From Labilithrix luteola (lineage in GTDB: Bacteria > Myxococcota_A > Polyangia > Polyangiales > Polyangiaceae): DNA of 64,000 nucleotides. Location: assembly GCF_001263205.1 (NCBI RefSeq), contig NZ_CP012333.1, forward strand, positions 4,627,001 to 4,691,000. Direction: 5' to 3'. Of this stretch, positions 32,018 through 41,347 are shown one piece after another (the stretch's first letter is position 1; the number at the start of each line of letters is the position of its first letter). Below the pieces are notes generated by a model, which had not been told where the DNA came from, ran no database searches, and saw nothing but the letters and a program-made list of their open reading frames with translations. The position numbers and the translations under genes are program-made.

Positions 32018-34858
32018 TCACTCCGCGTCGAGGAGCCTGCGCGCTTCGATGACGTCCTGCGTCGTTGCTCCCTCCGTGATCCGATCGAACACGCCAGCGA
32101 GCTGCGCGCGCCCATCTCGTGCACGCTCACCGGAGCTCCAGAGCCTCGCGAGGCTCGTGACGGCACGCAATTCCCACGAGAGCGCCCCCTGCCCACGCGC
32201 GAGATCTCGAGCTCGCAGGAAGAGACCCTCAGCGCAATCGCGCGCGTTCTCCGTGCCAGAGCGCAACAGCTCCTCGCCTGTTGCTCGGAAGACCTCCGGC
32301 GCACACCACCCGGCAAGGCCGCGCTCGGCGCGCGCAAGAGCTCGTTCGTCCACGAGCGGCGTGCGCAGGGTAGAGAGCATGTCGACCTGCGGGGCGGTCG
32401 CATCCTTGATCCGCCCGGCGAACGGTTGGTCCAGTGCGAGTCCGAGGACTCGTCCCCAACTCTTCCATGGCTCGAGGCCCGCGAGCGCGGATTCGGTGAC
32501 GAGGAGTTGGAGAAAGCGTCGGGCTTCGTCGGTGTCGCCACACCAGATTGCGATTGGAATCGACGCATATCCGAGCGCTAGGCACAGAGCGAGGCGATGA
32601 GCCGAAGCCATTGCCTCCGCGACCGCTTCGGCTGCCACGTTTCGTGCGGAATCGCCAAGGCCCTGGATCCACAGGGTGCGGGCCAGCGGGACACGGGCCG
32701 ACGTGCCGGACGGGATCTGCACTGCGTCGACCGCGCGAGGGATACGCGCGCGTTCGATCACACCTTCGAGGAGGGGGCGCGCGCGCGCATGCTCACCGAC
32801 GTAGTGAAGAGAGAGCCCGAGGACCCGCTCGCCGTTGAGGATCGCCGCCGCGCTATTCACGTGCGCCGAGGCGACGGCGTGTTGCTCGGCCAACTCGAGC
32901 GCGTGCGGATATTCGCCTGTTCCGATGAAGTTCGCCCAAACGCCCTCGATGGCGGCTGCTCGGTCGACCCAGAGTACGTCACTCTTCGACGCTAGTTCGT
33001 ACGCTCGACGAAACGCTTCTTCCCCACCTCCACGCGTATGAAGAGTAAGGCAGCCGAGCGCGAATGAGAGCTTCATCTCGCTCAGGTCGTCGCGCATGCC
33101 GGATCGCGCGAGATATTCGAGCGCACGTGTCACGTGGCCGCGAAACTCTGCATGCAATGACAGCTTTGCTGCGAGTGAAGCGGCGGCGATCGTGATCGCG
33201 ATGGCGACCTTCGGCTCACCTTGCTCGGAATAACCCCAGTCGAGTGCCGCGCGAACGTCGTCGATCATCAACGCGGGATCGTCTCGGAACGAGCTTCGCT
33301 CGAGCGGCATGGCGGTCATACGCGCGGTCTTTCGCTGCACGTAGAGCGCATGACTTCGGAGAGCAGCGGCAGTCTCACCGGCTTCGACGAGCTTCTCGAA
33401 CGCGTACGCGCGTGTCGTCGCAAGCAGGCGATACTTTGCCTCGGCGCCGCTCACGTCTGCCGAGACAAGCGACTTCGCAACGAGACCGACGAGCTCGTCG
33501 ACGGCATTCGAAACCTCGTCCTCCGTGATGGCCAAGACGGACTCGAAGGTGAATATGCCGCGAAACACGGCCAGCCTCCGTAGGAGCCACCTCTCTCGTG
33601 GCGAGAGCGTCTCGTAGCTCCACTCCATCGCGCCACGCAGAGTTTGTTGGCGTGGGATGGCGGTTCGATGCCCTCTCATGAGGAGCCGAAAGCGGCCGTC
33701 GAGGCGTGCTGTCAGGTCGCGAAGACCGAAGGTATCGACTCGTGCTGCCGCGAGCTCGATCGCAAGGGGGACTCCGTCCAGGCGGCGGCATAGGTCGACC
33801 GCGACGGGCGCATCCGCGTCGGTGAGCTCGAACGTGTCGAGGCTCGCTCGTGCGCGCTCGACGAAAAGCGCTACTGCCGAGAACGTCGAGACCTGGGCGG
33901 CCGTCAGCTCGCTGGCCGTTTCGGGAGGTAATTCCAGCGCCGGCAGGCGATAGACCGATTCGCCCTGTGCGCGAAGGCTCTCCCTACTCGTCGCGAGGAT
34001 GCGTGCGCCAGAGACGTTCGCGAGGAGTCGTTCGGAGAGGTCTGCGGCTGCGTCGATGACATGCTCGCAGTTGTCGAGCAGGATGAGGACGATCTTGCCC
34101 GCCAGCTCTCGGACGAGTGCGTCCATCGGAGCCTCCGCGGGAAGCGATAGGTTTTGCATCCCGGCGAGCGCGCTCACCACATGACGAGGGTCGGAGATGG
34201 TTGCCAGATCGACGAATCGCACGCCGTCGGGATAATCGTTCGCGACATGCGCCCCGACGGCTCGTGCGACCGCTGTCTTGCCGATGCCAGCAGGCCCGAC
34301 GATGGTGATGAGGCGTTGCGATTCGAGCCGTTTTCCGAGCATCGCGAGCGTGGCATCTCGCCCGATGAGATTCGATACTGGCGCAGCGGGAAGGGGGCTG
34401 CGAACGTCATCCCGAACGACATCGGAGGCGAAGGCATTCGAAGAGGCGCGCGTGACGGGCGCGACGAAGCAGTATCCGCGCACCGGTAGGTTCGCGATGT
34501 AACGCGAGCCGTCACGGCCGTCGCCGAGCGCTTTCCGCAATGCCGCGATGTGAACGCGGAGGTTCGCTTCGTCGACGGCGGTATCGGGCCAGACCGAGGC
34601 AAGGAGCTCCTCCTTGCTGATTGTCTCGCCGGCTCTCCCGACCAGCTGGGTGAGGATGGCCAAAGCGCGACTTCCCAGTCGCACGACGGTGTCACCTTCG
34701 AGCAGCAGCCGACGTCGTGGCAGGAGTCGGTAGGGCCCGAAAGAGAAGTGCTCGTCGATGCCGGTCGCGTCATCGTTCGAAGTTTTCGACGTCCGCACTT
34801 CTCTCGGGCCGTCGGCTTGGAGCAGCCGGCGCATGAATGTGCGCAGTCTACTACACAC
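32018..34858 (-). CDS. AfsR-like winged-helix/ATPase/TPR transcriptional regulator
   Basis: 946 residues. An OmpR-type winged helix (about 38-134) contains S-R-A-L-A-I-L and R-V-H-I-A-A-L-R-K-A-L-G-D. An NB-ARC/STAND ATPase follows, with Walker A GPAGIGKT at 188-195, Walker B I-L-L-D-N-C-E-H and sensor A-T-S-R-E-S-L-R. The C-terminal about 500 residues form TPR-like helices. Such STAND regulators oligomerise on ATP when a ligand or partner binds the repeats. The start is uncertain: GTG/ATG at 34858 or Met9 at 34834. It is a paralogue of 53864-56725. It lies next to a hydrolase gene on the same strand. Confidence 0.88.
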   Translation of the reverse strand: MCSRLRTFMRRLLQADGPREVRTSKTSNDDATGIDEHFSFGPYRLLPRRRLLLEGDTVVRLGSRALAILTQLVGRAGETISKEELLASVWPDTAVDEANLRVHIAALRKALGDGRDGSRYIANLPVRGYCFVAPVTRASSNAFASDVVRDDVRSPLPAAPVSNLIGRDATLAMLGKRLESQRLITIVGPAGIGKTAVARAVGAHVANDYPDGVRFVDLATISDPRHVVSALAGMQNLSLPAEAPMDALVRELAGKIVLILLDNCEHVIDAAADLSERLLANVSGARILATSRESLRAQGESVYRLPALELPPETASELTAAQVSTFSAVALFVERARASLDTFELTDADAPVAVDLCRRLDGVPLAIELAAARVDTFGLRDLTARLDGRFRLLMRGHRTAIPRQQTLRGAMEWSYETLSPRERWLLRRLAVFRGIFTFESVLAITEDEVSNAVDELVGLVAKSLVSADVSGAEAKYRLLATTRAYAFEKLVEAGETAAALRSHALYVQRKTARMTAMPLERSSFRDDPALMIDDVRAALDWGYSEQGEPKVAIAITIAAASLAAKLSLHAEFRGHVTRALEYLARSGMRDDLSEMKLSFALGCLTLHTRGGGEEAFRRAYELASKSDVLWVDRAAAIEGVWANFIGTGEYPHALELAEQHAVASAHVNSAAAILNGERVLGLSLHYVGEHARARPLLEGVIERARIPRAVDAVQIPSGTSARVPLARTLWIQGLGDSARNVAAEAVAEAMASAHRLALCLALGYASIPIAIWCGDTDEARRFLQLLVTESALAGLEPWKSWGRVLGLALDQPFAGRIKDATAPQVDMLSTLRTPLVDERALARAERGLAGWCAPEVFRATGEELLRSGTENARDCAEGLFLRARDLARGQGALSWELRAVTSLARLWSSGERARDGRAQLAGVFDRITEGATTQDVIEARRLLDAE

Positions 34859-34946
34859 ACAGGCCTCATTCTCGACATCGTCGAGTCACGAGCCGGCCTC
34901 GATTCCGCTTGCAAAATGAGCAAGCGCGGCCGTGCCGGGCCTCCCC

Positions 34947-35162
34947 CTAGACGAAGCGGCGTACGAACGAGAGAGCTTTTTCGCAGACCTCGCGCCAGCC
35001 GCTGTCGATCGTGAGCGCGTGCCCGCGGTTCGGTATCTCGATGATCTCGGAGATCCCGGCGTTCTTCTTCTGCTGATTGAAGGACGCGTTCGTGATCGCC
35101 CAGGGGGCGGTGTTGTCCTTCTCTCCGGAGAGGGGAATGGCGCGAACGAACTTGACCAGCAA
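34947..35162 (-). pseudogene. C-terminal remnant of an alpha/beta hydrolase
   Basis: The 71-residue frame matches only the end of alpha/beta hydrolases: I-P-L-S-G-E-K-D-N-T-A-P in place of the acid motif, then Q-K-K-N-A-G, I-P-N-R-G-H-A-L-T-I-D with the catalytic His, and W-R-E-V-C-E-K-A-L-S-F-V. The nucleophile half is missing and the upstream DNA is the LysR promoter region. It is the truncated remains of a gene that once diverged from the LysR regulator. Confidence 0.65.
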
Positions 35163-35264
35163 GGATCAAGTCGGGGCTCGCATAACGGCCAGTGGCGCCG
35201 TATGCAACTGATGCGCGCGTGAATTCTTTCGAATCGGATATGGCCGTGTAGTAAATCGTACAGA

Positions 35265-36164
35265 ATGCGCGGTCGTGAGTACGCGGACCTCAGGGCCTTC
35301 ATGGCGATTGCGACGCACGGGAGCTTCGCGCGTGCGGCCAAGCATCTTCGGGTGTCGCCTTCCGCGCTGAGCCAGACGCTGCGCGGACTCGAGGAACGGC
35401 TCGGCGTGCGCCTCCTCAACCGGACCACGCGAAGCGTCGCACCGAGCGAGGCTGGGGCGCGTCTTCTCGCACGGCTCGGACCGGCGATGACCGAGCTCGA
35501 GTCGGCGGTTGCCGAGGTCACCCACACGCGCGAGCGCCCCGCCGGCACGCTCCGGATCACCATGCCGCATCAGGCGATGACCCTCCTCGGCCCGCTGCTC
35601 GGGCGCTTCTACACGGCCTATCCGGAGGTCGTGCTCGACATCATGGTCGACGACAAGCTGGCGGACATCGTCAAAGACGGCTTCGACGCCGGAATCCGCA
35701 TCGGCGAGCGGCTCGAGAAGGACATGATCGCGCTCAAGCTCGGTGGCGACTTCGAGATGATTGCGGTCGGCACGCCGGAGTACTTCGCGCAGCACGGCAT
35801 TCCGAAGCACCCGCGCGATCTCCATCGCCACCGTTGCATCAACTGGCGCTGGCCGACTGACGGCAGCCTTTATCGATGGGAGTTCGCCCGCGGTAAGCAG
35901 ACTCTCGAGATCGCCGTCGAAGGACCGCTGGTGGTCACCGACGTGGAGCTCGCTTTGCACGGCGCGCTCGATGGCGTCGGCATTGCCTATCTCTTTCATC
36001 CGAGCGTGCTCCGCTACGTCGAAGATGGCCGCCTGATGCGCGTCCTCGAGCCGTGGTCGCCGGGCTTCCCGGGCCTGCACCTCTTTTACCCAAGCCGGCG
36101 CCACATTCCTCGGCCGCTACGCGCCTTCGTCGACTTCCTCCGCAAAGAGCGCGTGATTCGCTAG
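35265..36164 (+). CDS. LysR-family transcriptional regulator
   Basis: 299 residues. The N-terminal HTH (about 6-65) reads F-M-A-I-A-T-H-G-S-F-A-R-A-A-K-H-L, then SPSALSQTLRGLEERLGVRL, followed by N-R-T-T-R-S-V-A. Residues about 90-295 form the periplasmic-binding-like effector domain (G-T-L-R-I-T-M-P, D-A-G-I-R-I-G-E-R-L, F-E-M-I-A-V-G-T-P-E-Y). The closest general type is the AaeR/DsdC-like group that controls an adjacent, divergent enzyme. Here the divergent gene is only a remnant (34947-35162), so the original target seems to have been lost. Confidence 0.93.
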   Translation: MRGREYADLRAFMAIATHGSFARAAKHLRVSPSALSQTLRGLEERLGVRLLNRTTRSVAPSEAGARLLARLGPAMTELESAVAEVTHTRERPAGTLRITMPHQAMTLLGPLLGRFYTAYPEVVLDIMVDDKLADIVKDGFDAGIRIGERLEKDMIALKLGGDFEMIAVGTPEYFAQHGIPKHPRDLHRHRCINWRWPTDGSLYRWEFARGKQTLEIAVEGPLVVTDVELALHGALDGVGIAYLFHPSVLRYVEDGRLMRVLEPWSPGFPGLHLFYPSRRHIPRPLRAFVDFLRKERVIR

Positions 36165-36188
36165 CCGCGCGGAGCTTGCGTCGCCCGC

Positions 36189-37121
36189 TCAGTGAGTCAT
36201 CGGCCCATTGCAATCGTACGCGATTGGGACGAGCCGTTTGCGCACACGCTCGCCGAGATCGGATTCGCAGGACGCGGCCGTTCGGAAGAACGCGGGACCG
36301 TCCTGGGGCACTCGAACGTAGTGCCCTTTGACGGCGCGACGGAGACGGTCGACCAGCGCAGGCCCTTCATCGGGCGCCGAACACGGAACGCACGCGGGCG
36401 CGGCGTCGACGTCGGCCATCTTCAGCGAGGGGCTAGCGCTGATCCTCAAGGGGGGGCGGCCGAAGAAGAGCGTTGGTTTGCAGCGAACGCACTGCGGGCA
36501 TCGCCTGTCCCTCTCCAGATCCGTCATGCGGCACGCGAACTCCAGGCTCACGATCGTGGCTCGGTATCGGAGAGCGTCGCGGGAGACATCCGAGAGTGCG
36601 CCGAGCGTGCTGGAACACTCGAACGCCGATACGCTTCCGTCCGCTTCGCGTGTCGTCGTGCCTTGAAGCGTTGCATGCTCGTCGAGCACGAGGTGAGCGG
36701 TTGGCTCGTCGATCGCGCCGGCCTTCTTTCCGAAGGACTCTGCGTAATGCACGTTGAGAGCGCCGTCTTCGGGGACGGCGTCGAGCGCCGTGCACCGCGG
36801 GGGAGCGCCATCCCACAAATAGCGTGCGTCCACCCAGAGGGTAAGCCGTCCCTTCGTCGTCCAAGCATCCGCAGGAAACGTGAGCGGACCGGGATGCGTT
36901 TCGAGTCCTTTGACGAGTGACGTTGCCCACTCCCAGCTCGCCTCGGCCGCGCCGGCGTCCGACGTTCCAGCATCCGTCGCTCCAGCGTCCGTCGTTCCCG
37001 CGTCGGGCACGACGGGTGACGCCGCCACGGGCATCTTGGTTTCGGAACTGCGGGCGCAACAGACGAGCAGCGCGGCGGCGAGCGAGGCGAACGAGCCCTT
37101 GGTGGTCGGAGCGAACCGCAT
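36189..37121 (-). CDS. Hypothetical lipoprotein with D-A-G tether
   Basis: 310 residues from ATG 37121 (the open frame extends upstream without signal character). The signal ends ALLVCC, so a lipid-attached Cys at about 21-22 is likely. A (D-A-G-x-x)n tether follows, then a soluble domain with Trp-rich start (ASWEWATSLVKG) and two CxxC pairs (C-P-Q-C and C-V-P-C) that suggest disulfides or metal. No family was recognised. It lies on the minus strand, upstream of the methyltransferase gene's 3' end but with the same direction. Confidence 0.6.
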   Translation of the reverse strand: MRFAPTTKGSFASLAAALLVCCARSSETKMPVAASPVVPDAGTTDAGATDAGTSDAGAAEASWEWATSLVKGLETHPGPLTFPADAWTTKGRLTLWVDARYLWDGAPPRCTALDAVPEDGALNVHYAESFGKKAGAIDEPTAHLVLDEHATLQGTTTREADGSVSAFECSSTLGALSDVSRDALRYRATIVSLEFACRMTDLERDRRCPQCVRCKPTLFFGRPPLRISASPSLKMADVDAAPACVPCSAPDEGPALVDRLRRAVKGHYVRVPQDGPAFFRTAASCESDLGERVRKRLVPIAYDCNGPMTH

Positions 37122-37170
37122 GCTGCAAGAAGAGGCTACGTTCGTTGGCGCGCCAATCTTCCTCGCCCCC

Positions 37171-37797
37171 TCACACCTTCGTCGGTTCGCACGTCGCTTG
37201 CAGAAACGGACGCAGCGTCCCATTGGGGATCGGCTCGTCGACCTTCGTGATGTCGACGAGCCCGTACGGACCAAGCTCCCGGCGTAGCGAGTCGGCGTCG
37301 TAGAAGAACATCTTCACGCCAGGGTGAGTCTCGTACCAGTCCTCCCCGAGCTTCGTGCCCTGGCCGAACATCGACCACTCCTTCGAGATCACCGTGAAGA
37401 CCATCGCCCCGCCCGGAACGAGCTGCCGCGCGCAGTCGGCGATGAACTTGGCGCGCGCCTCTGCATCGAGCAGATAGAGGAGGCCGAAGCAGAAGATCGC
37501 GTCGTAGCGCGAATCGTCGAAGGGCATGTCGCCCACCGAGCCGTGATGAATCGGGATGTCGAGCCCGAGCTTCGAGCGCGCCAGGTCGATGGCGGTCGCG
37601 GAGATCTCGATGCCCGTGACCTCCATCCCGGCGTCGAGGAACACCTTCGCGTTCCTGCCGTATCCGACGCCCGGGATGAGCACCCTCTTCGCGCCTCGCC
37701 GCACGAACTCGTCCCGTGCAAGCCGCGCCGCGGCGGTGGGCTCGAAGCCCCACATCAGCTGACTCCGCACGAACGCGTCTTCCCAGAACTCGGTCAT
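37171..37797 (-). CDS. Class I SAM-dependent methyltransferase
   Basis: 208 residues. Motif I is R-V-L-I-P-G-V-G-Y-G-R-N-A at 38-50, with acidic residue after V-T-G-I-E-I-S. Motif II lies at Y-D-A-I-F-C-F-G-L-L-Y-L-L, and L-V-P-G-G-A-M-V-F-T is motif III. The N-terminal F-W-E-D and the overall size are those of TPMT/TehB-like small-molecule methyltransferases. The acceptor cannot be deduced. A clear ATG with adjacent purine-rich sequence is at 37797. Confidence 0.85.
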   Translation of the reverse strand: MTEFWEDAFVRSQLMWGFEPTAAARLARDEFVRRGAKRVLIPGVGYGRNAKVFLDAGMEVTGIEISATAIDLARSKLGLDIPIHHGSVGDMPFDDSRYDAIFCFGLLYLLDAEARAKFIADCARQLVPGGAMVFTVISKEWSMFGQGTKLGEDWYETHPGVKMFFYDADSLRRELGPYGLVDITKVDEPIPNGTLRPFLQATCEPTKV

Positions 37798-37872
37798 GCT
37801 CGCTTCGTAGCGCCGCCTTGCGCATGACGGGAGAGCGTCGTTTTCGGTCCGATCGGCGATCTTTTCGCCAGC

Positions 37873-38898
37873 CTACACGCTCGCGCTTGCTTCTCGCTGA
37901 TCGGAGCGATCTTTGAGGATCGGCCGGAACGCGCCATCGTACTTGGTCTTGCGCATCCACTCTTCGAGCGTGCGAACGCGGTCGGGTAGAATGCGATCGA
38001 GCTGCGCGTAGTCGCGGGTCACGAAATTGTCGTGCCATGCGGACCACCATCCGGCGAAGTTTTCCCAGAAGGTCTGTCCGCCCGAGATCGATGCGCCCTT
38101 GGACTGCGCCCATGCGGCCGGCGTCGTCGCGCTGATACCGGAATTGGCGAAGTACACGGATTGGGGAATATCGACGAAGACGGCGTTCTTGCCGGTGACG
38201 CGCCGAACACATTCGACGAGGTATTCCCAACCAACGTGCTCCGTCGCAACCTCGAGGTCCATCCCGTTGGACTCCTCGGGATGGTCGAAGATCCATCGCG
38301 CGTATCGGCCGATATCGTCGAGATGGATCATCGGCACTTTCCCGTTGCCGATCGGGTGCGCGAAGACGAGGGTTCCGTCGGGCTGCGGTCGTGGGGCGAA
38401 CATCCCGTCGTAGAGCATCTCCATGTAGGGTCCGGAGGTGAGCACCGAAACGGCGGTGGACTTCGGCTTCTGCTGGAGAATGAAGTCGGCGACCCGGCCC
38501 TTGGCGTCGTAGTGGCCGCAGCGGTACTTGGCATCGTACCCGCTCTTCTTCAGCAGATAGTCGAGACTACCCCACACGAAGTGCTCGATACCGAGCTCGA
38601 CGGCCATCTCGAACGTTCGAATGCCCCAGAAGGTCTCGTTGAGCTCGCCGATCGCGAAGCCGTCGAGGTTGCAGTACACGCCGTCGACCTGGCGCAGCGC
38701 TTCGTAGAGGTCCTTCTCGTTCGTCGCATCGCCCTCGAAGGCCGTCACGCCGGGGAGCGCGAGCAGCGTCTTCGACCGCGCGGACGAGGCGTTCCGGGTG
38801 AAGATCGTGACCTCGTAGCGTCTGTCTTCCGCCAGTGCTCGTACGACCGGAAATCCCTGAGCACCCGTGGCACCGATGACCAGAATTTTCGTGACCAT
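37873..38898 (-). CDS. NmrA-like NAD(P)-binding protein
   Basis: 341 residues. The opening K-I-L-V-I-G-A-T-G-A-Q-G (residues 4-15) is the GxxGxxG loop of NmrA/atypical SDRs. Further family points are T-R-N-A-S-S-A, F-E-G-D-A-T, and the Y-x-x-x-K region K-Y-R-C-G-H-Y-D-A-K-G. These proteins usually sense NAD(P)(H) redox rather than catalyse a reaction, though some reduce small substrates. The C-terminal W-W-S-A-W-H-D-N-F region is unusual. The gene stands alone. Confidence 0.82.
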   Translation of the reverse strand: MVTKILVIGATGAQGFPVVRALAEDRRYEVTIFTRNASSARSKTLLALPGVTAFEGDATNEKDLYEALRQVDGVYCNLDGFAIGELNETFWGIRTFEMAVELGIEHFVWGSLDYLLKKSGYDAKYRCGHYDAKGRVADFILQQKPKSTAVSVLTSGPYMEMLYDGMFAPRPQPDGTLVFAHPIGNGKVPMIHLDDIGRYARWIFDHPEESNGMDLEVATEHVGWEYLVECVRRVTGKNAVFVDIPQSVYFANSGISATTPAAWAQSKGASISGGQTFWENFAGWWSAWHDNFVTRDYAQLDRILPDRVRTLEEWMRKTKYDGAFRPILKDRSDQREASASV

Positions 38899-39029
38899 GA
38901 GGATGTATTATGATCGTAATACGTTCGTGTCCAGCAAATCGATCACGCCACGCCGGCTCACGGCCGAGGCTCAGGTGCTCGGGCCTCGGCTTCGGGCTTC
39001 GGGCTTCGGGCGCCGCGTTCGAGGAGTCG

Positions 39030-39545
39030 TCAGCGGATGGCGACCGGATTGACGTTCACTTGCGTGGAGCCGACGTACAGCGGTTGACCCAGCACGAACA
39101 TGAACTCCCAGGCCTTGTCGCGCACGAGCGCGCGGCTGTCGATGAGCTCCAGGTTGTAGATGCAGCGCTTCGCGAGCATGTACTGGTTGATAGGGAATTC
39201 CTCTTTGGTCCGCGGGTTCGGATAGACCTCGGACGCCCAGGTGTCGCCGCCGAATGCGACGATGCCCTGATCGGCCAGCCACTTTGCAGCTTCCATCCCG
39301 ATTCCGGGCTCCACTTCCAGAAACTGCTTGTCGTCCTTTCCGATCAACTCCAGCCAGCCCGTGTTGAACAGCACCACGTCTCCTTTGCGGAGAGTCAGGC
39401 CTTCTTTCTTCAGAACGGCCTGGACGTCGGCGACGGTGAACTCGGTACCGCTCGGGACGATGGGTTTGCCGTAGTGTGCGGTCATGTCGAGCACGATGCC
39501 GCGCGTGACGATCGGCGGCACCTTCTCGACGCCGAGCTTCTTCAC
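39030..39545 (-). pseudogene. N-terminally truncated cyclase-family protein
   Basis: The 171-residue frame matches the C-terminal two thirds of PF04199 cyclases: I-V-T-R-G-I-V-L-D-M-T, L-R-K-G-D-V-V-L-F-N-T-G-W, F-G-G-D-T-W-A-S-E-V-Y and L-G-Q-P-L-Y-V-G-S-T. The HxGTHxDxPxH metal motif that lies near the N-terminus is absent. In-frame coding-like sequence (G-K-R-F-E-Q-V-V-D-V) continues a little upstream of the GTG, into the ArsC gene, without reaching the motif. The gene is therefore cut off at its 5' end and probably inactive. Confidence 0.68.
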
Positions 39546-39550
39546 GTCGA

Positions 39551-39943
39551 CTACCTGCTCGAAGCGCTTGCCAGCAAGAGCCCTTCGACCTTCTGAGGGG
39601 GCCTCGCGATCACGGCGCGCTCGCCGATGATGACGATGGGCCGCTCGATGAGTTTCGGATTCGCGGCCATCGCGTCGAGCAGCGCGTCGTGCGTTGCGCT
39701 GGCGAGCCCGAGCTCCGTGAAGAGGGCATCGCCCGTCCGCATCATCAGGCGCGGATCATCGATGCCGAGAAGCGTCATGACCTTCACGAGCTCCTCCCGC
39801 GAAGGCGACGCCACGAGGTATTCGCGGTAGGTGGCCGAGACCCCGCGCTCGTCGAGAATCGCGCGAAGCTCGCGGCACTTGCTGCACGACGGATTGAAGT
39901 AGACCTCGCAGGATTCGCTCATCGCGCGCACGCTAGCAGCCAC
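39551..39943 (-). CDS. ArsC/YfgD-family thioredoxin-fold protein (arsenate-reductase-like)
   Basis: 130 residues. The family loop F-N-P-S-C-S-K-C-R-E-L-R carries the nucleophilic Cys, and H-D/A-A-N-P-K-L-I-E-R-P-I-V-I-I and R-A-V-I-A-R-P-P-Q-K-V complete it. ATG 39943 or the ATG seven codons on (MSESCEVYFNP) may be the start; the second matches the family length better. Members of this subgroup act as glutaredoxin-dependent arsenate reductases or as uncharacterised thiol proteins. It sits just upstream of the truncated cyclase on the same strand. Confidence 0.85.
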   Translation of the reverse strand: MAASVRAMSESCEVYFNPSCSKCRELRAILDERGVSATYREYLVASPSREELVKVMTLLGIDDPRLMMRTGDALFTELGLASATHDALLDAMAANPKLIERPIVIIGERAVIARPPQKVEGLLLASASSR

Positions 39944-40227
39944 GGCGGCTCGCGAGGAGCCACGGTCTCGACGGGCCAGGCAGCATGGCCGAGCTCGGAC
40001 AACGTGGAGCGCAATTCCTCGGTCGGACCTACCGGGATAGGCTCTAAGCTGCTCTAACTTGCGGAGCGTTTCGATGTTCTGCTCCGGACACGATCGCCGC
40101 GCCGACGTGAGCGGCCTCGCCGTCCGACACCGACATGATTCGAACTCCCGGCTCTCGACGATCCTCGAACGATGCTTCGTGCTCGTTCCGGACGCGTTGG
40201 CGATACGCCGGCGATGAATATGCGCGC

Positions 40228-41271
40228 GTGAGGGCTGCGGGCGCGCGGTGCGCAGCGCTCTGGGCGTTTGCGTGCTGTCTGGGCCACACTGCGGTCGCCC
40301 GTGCGGACACGGCTCCCGTGCAGGTCCCCTACACGGCCCCGCCCGGCTGTCCCGACGCGGCGGCGTTCGATGCGGAGCTCGCCAAGCGTGTCGCTGCTCG
40401 GCAGGGTGGGAAGCCTGGTGGCCAGGATGATCCGCGGCGCTTCTCGGTACGCATCGAGAAGCGGGAGGGCGGCTTCGAAGGGCAACTCACGGTCGCTCAC
40501 GAGGGATCGGTGGGAACGCGTCAGGTGCGAGCGGCGGATTGCGCGGCGGTCGTGCGTTCGCTCGCCGTCTTCGTCGCGCTCGCGCTTGCCGAACGTCCCG
40601 ACTCGGCTCCTCAGGCGACCACCCGGAAGGAAGACGACACGCCCCCGCTGTCGCCGCCCGCGCCGCTGTCGCAGCCTTCGCCGCCGCTTCGAGCAGTGCC
40701 ACCCGCGGAGGTGTCGACGCGCCGAGCGGAGCCCGCTGCACCGAGCGTCTGGCGGTTCGACTCGGGGATCCAGGCCGAATACAGCAGAGCTGGCGCCAAT
40801 GCGTTCGGTGCGCGCGTGTCGGCGGAGTTGTCTCGCCAATTCGCTTCGAGCCCGATCGTCCCCGCGTTGCGCCTCTCGTGGGGATTTTCGGATTTCGATC
40901 GTCCCGTCGTCGATGGCGGCGAGATTCACTCGCGGCTGCGAACGGCGCGTGCCGAACTCTGCGGCGGCCTCCTCTGGGGTCGTACGCGCAACTCTCTCTG
41001 TGGTGCCTTCGAGATTGGTCGCCTCTCGGTGACAAGCTCAGGCTTACCGCTCACGGGGCGGGCGGAGTCGACTTGGTCGGCGGGAGGACTCCTGGCGAGG
41101 ACCCGTGTGACCATCGTGGATCCCGTCGGCGTGGAGCTCGCCGTCGGCCTCTTCACCCCGTTTCAGCGCGCGGAGTTCACGCTGATCGAGCCTGTCCGCC
41201 AGGCCTATCGCGTGCCCTCCGTCACGCTCGACGGACAGCTCGGCATCGCCGTGTCGGCGAGCTGGAAGTGA
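40228..41271 (+). CDS. Cassette B: secreted beta-rich (outer-membrane-like) protein
   Basis: 347 residues from GTG 40228, the start that begins a signal peptide (hydrophobic stretch about 6-22, cleavage near ARA/DTA). The mature N-terminus has P-P-G-C-P-D-A-A-A-F and A-A-D-C-A-A-V-V, as in the cassette A protein. A Pro/Ser linker and a C-terminal strand-rich half with alternating residues follow, ending in a strand like barrel proteins. It precedes the sigma factor gene by 76 bases, so coupling is looser than in cassette A. The role is unknown; a surface sensor or outer-membrane partner of the lipoproteins is inferred. Confidence 0.7.
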   Translation: MRAAGARCAALWAFACCLGHTAVARADTAPVQVPYTAPPGCPDAAAFDAELAKRVAARQGGKPGGQDDPRRFSVRIEKREGGFEGQLTVAHEGSVGTRQVRAADCAAVVRSLAVFVALALAERPDSAPQATTRKEDDTPPLSPPAPLSQPSPPLRAVPPAEVSTRRAEPAAPSVWRFDSGIQAEYSRAGANAFGARVSAELSRQFASSPIVPALRLSWGFSDFDRPVVDGGEIHSRLRTARAELCGGLLWGRTRNSLCGAFEIGRLSVTSSGLPLTGRAESTWSAGGLLARTRVTIVDPVGVELAVGLFTPFQRAEFTLIEPVRQAYRVPSVTLDGQLGIAVSASWK

Positions 41272-41347
41272 GCGCCGCGCGAAAAAGTGCGGTGGTCGAA
41301 GAAAGGTCGATCGTTGGCCGAGGGTCCGGGTTTTCTAGTCCTCGGCG

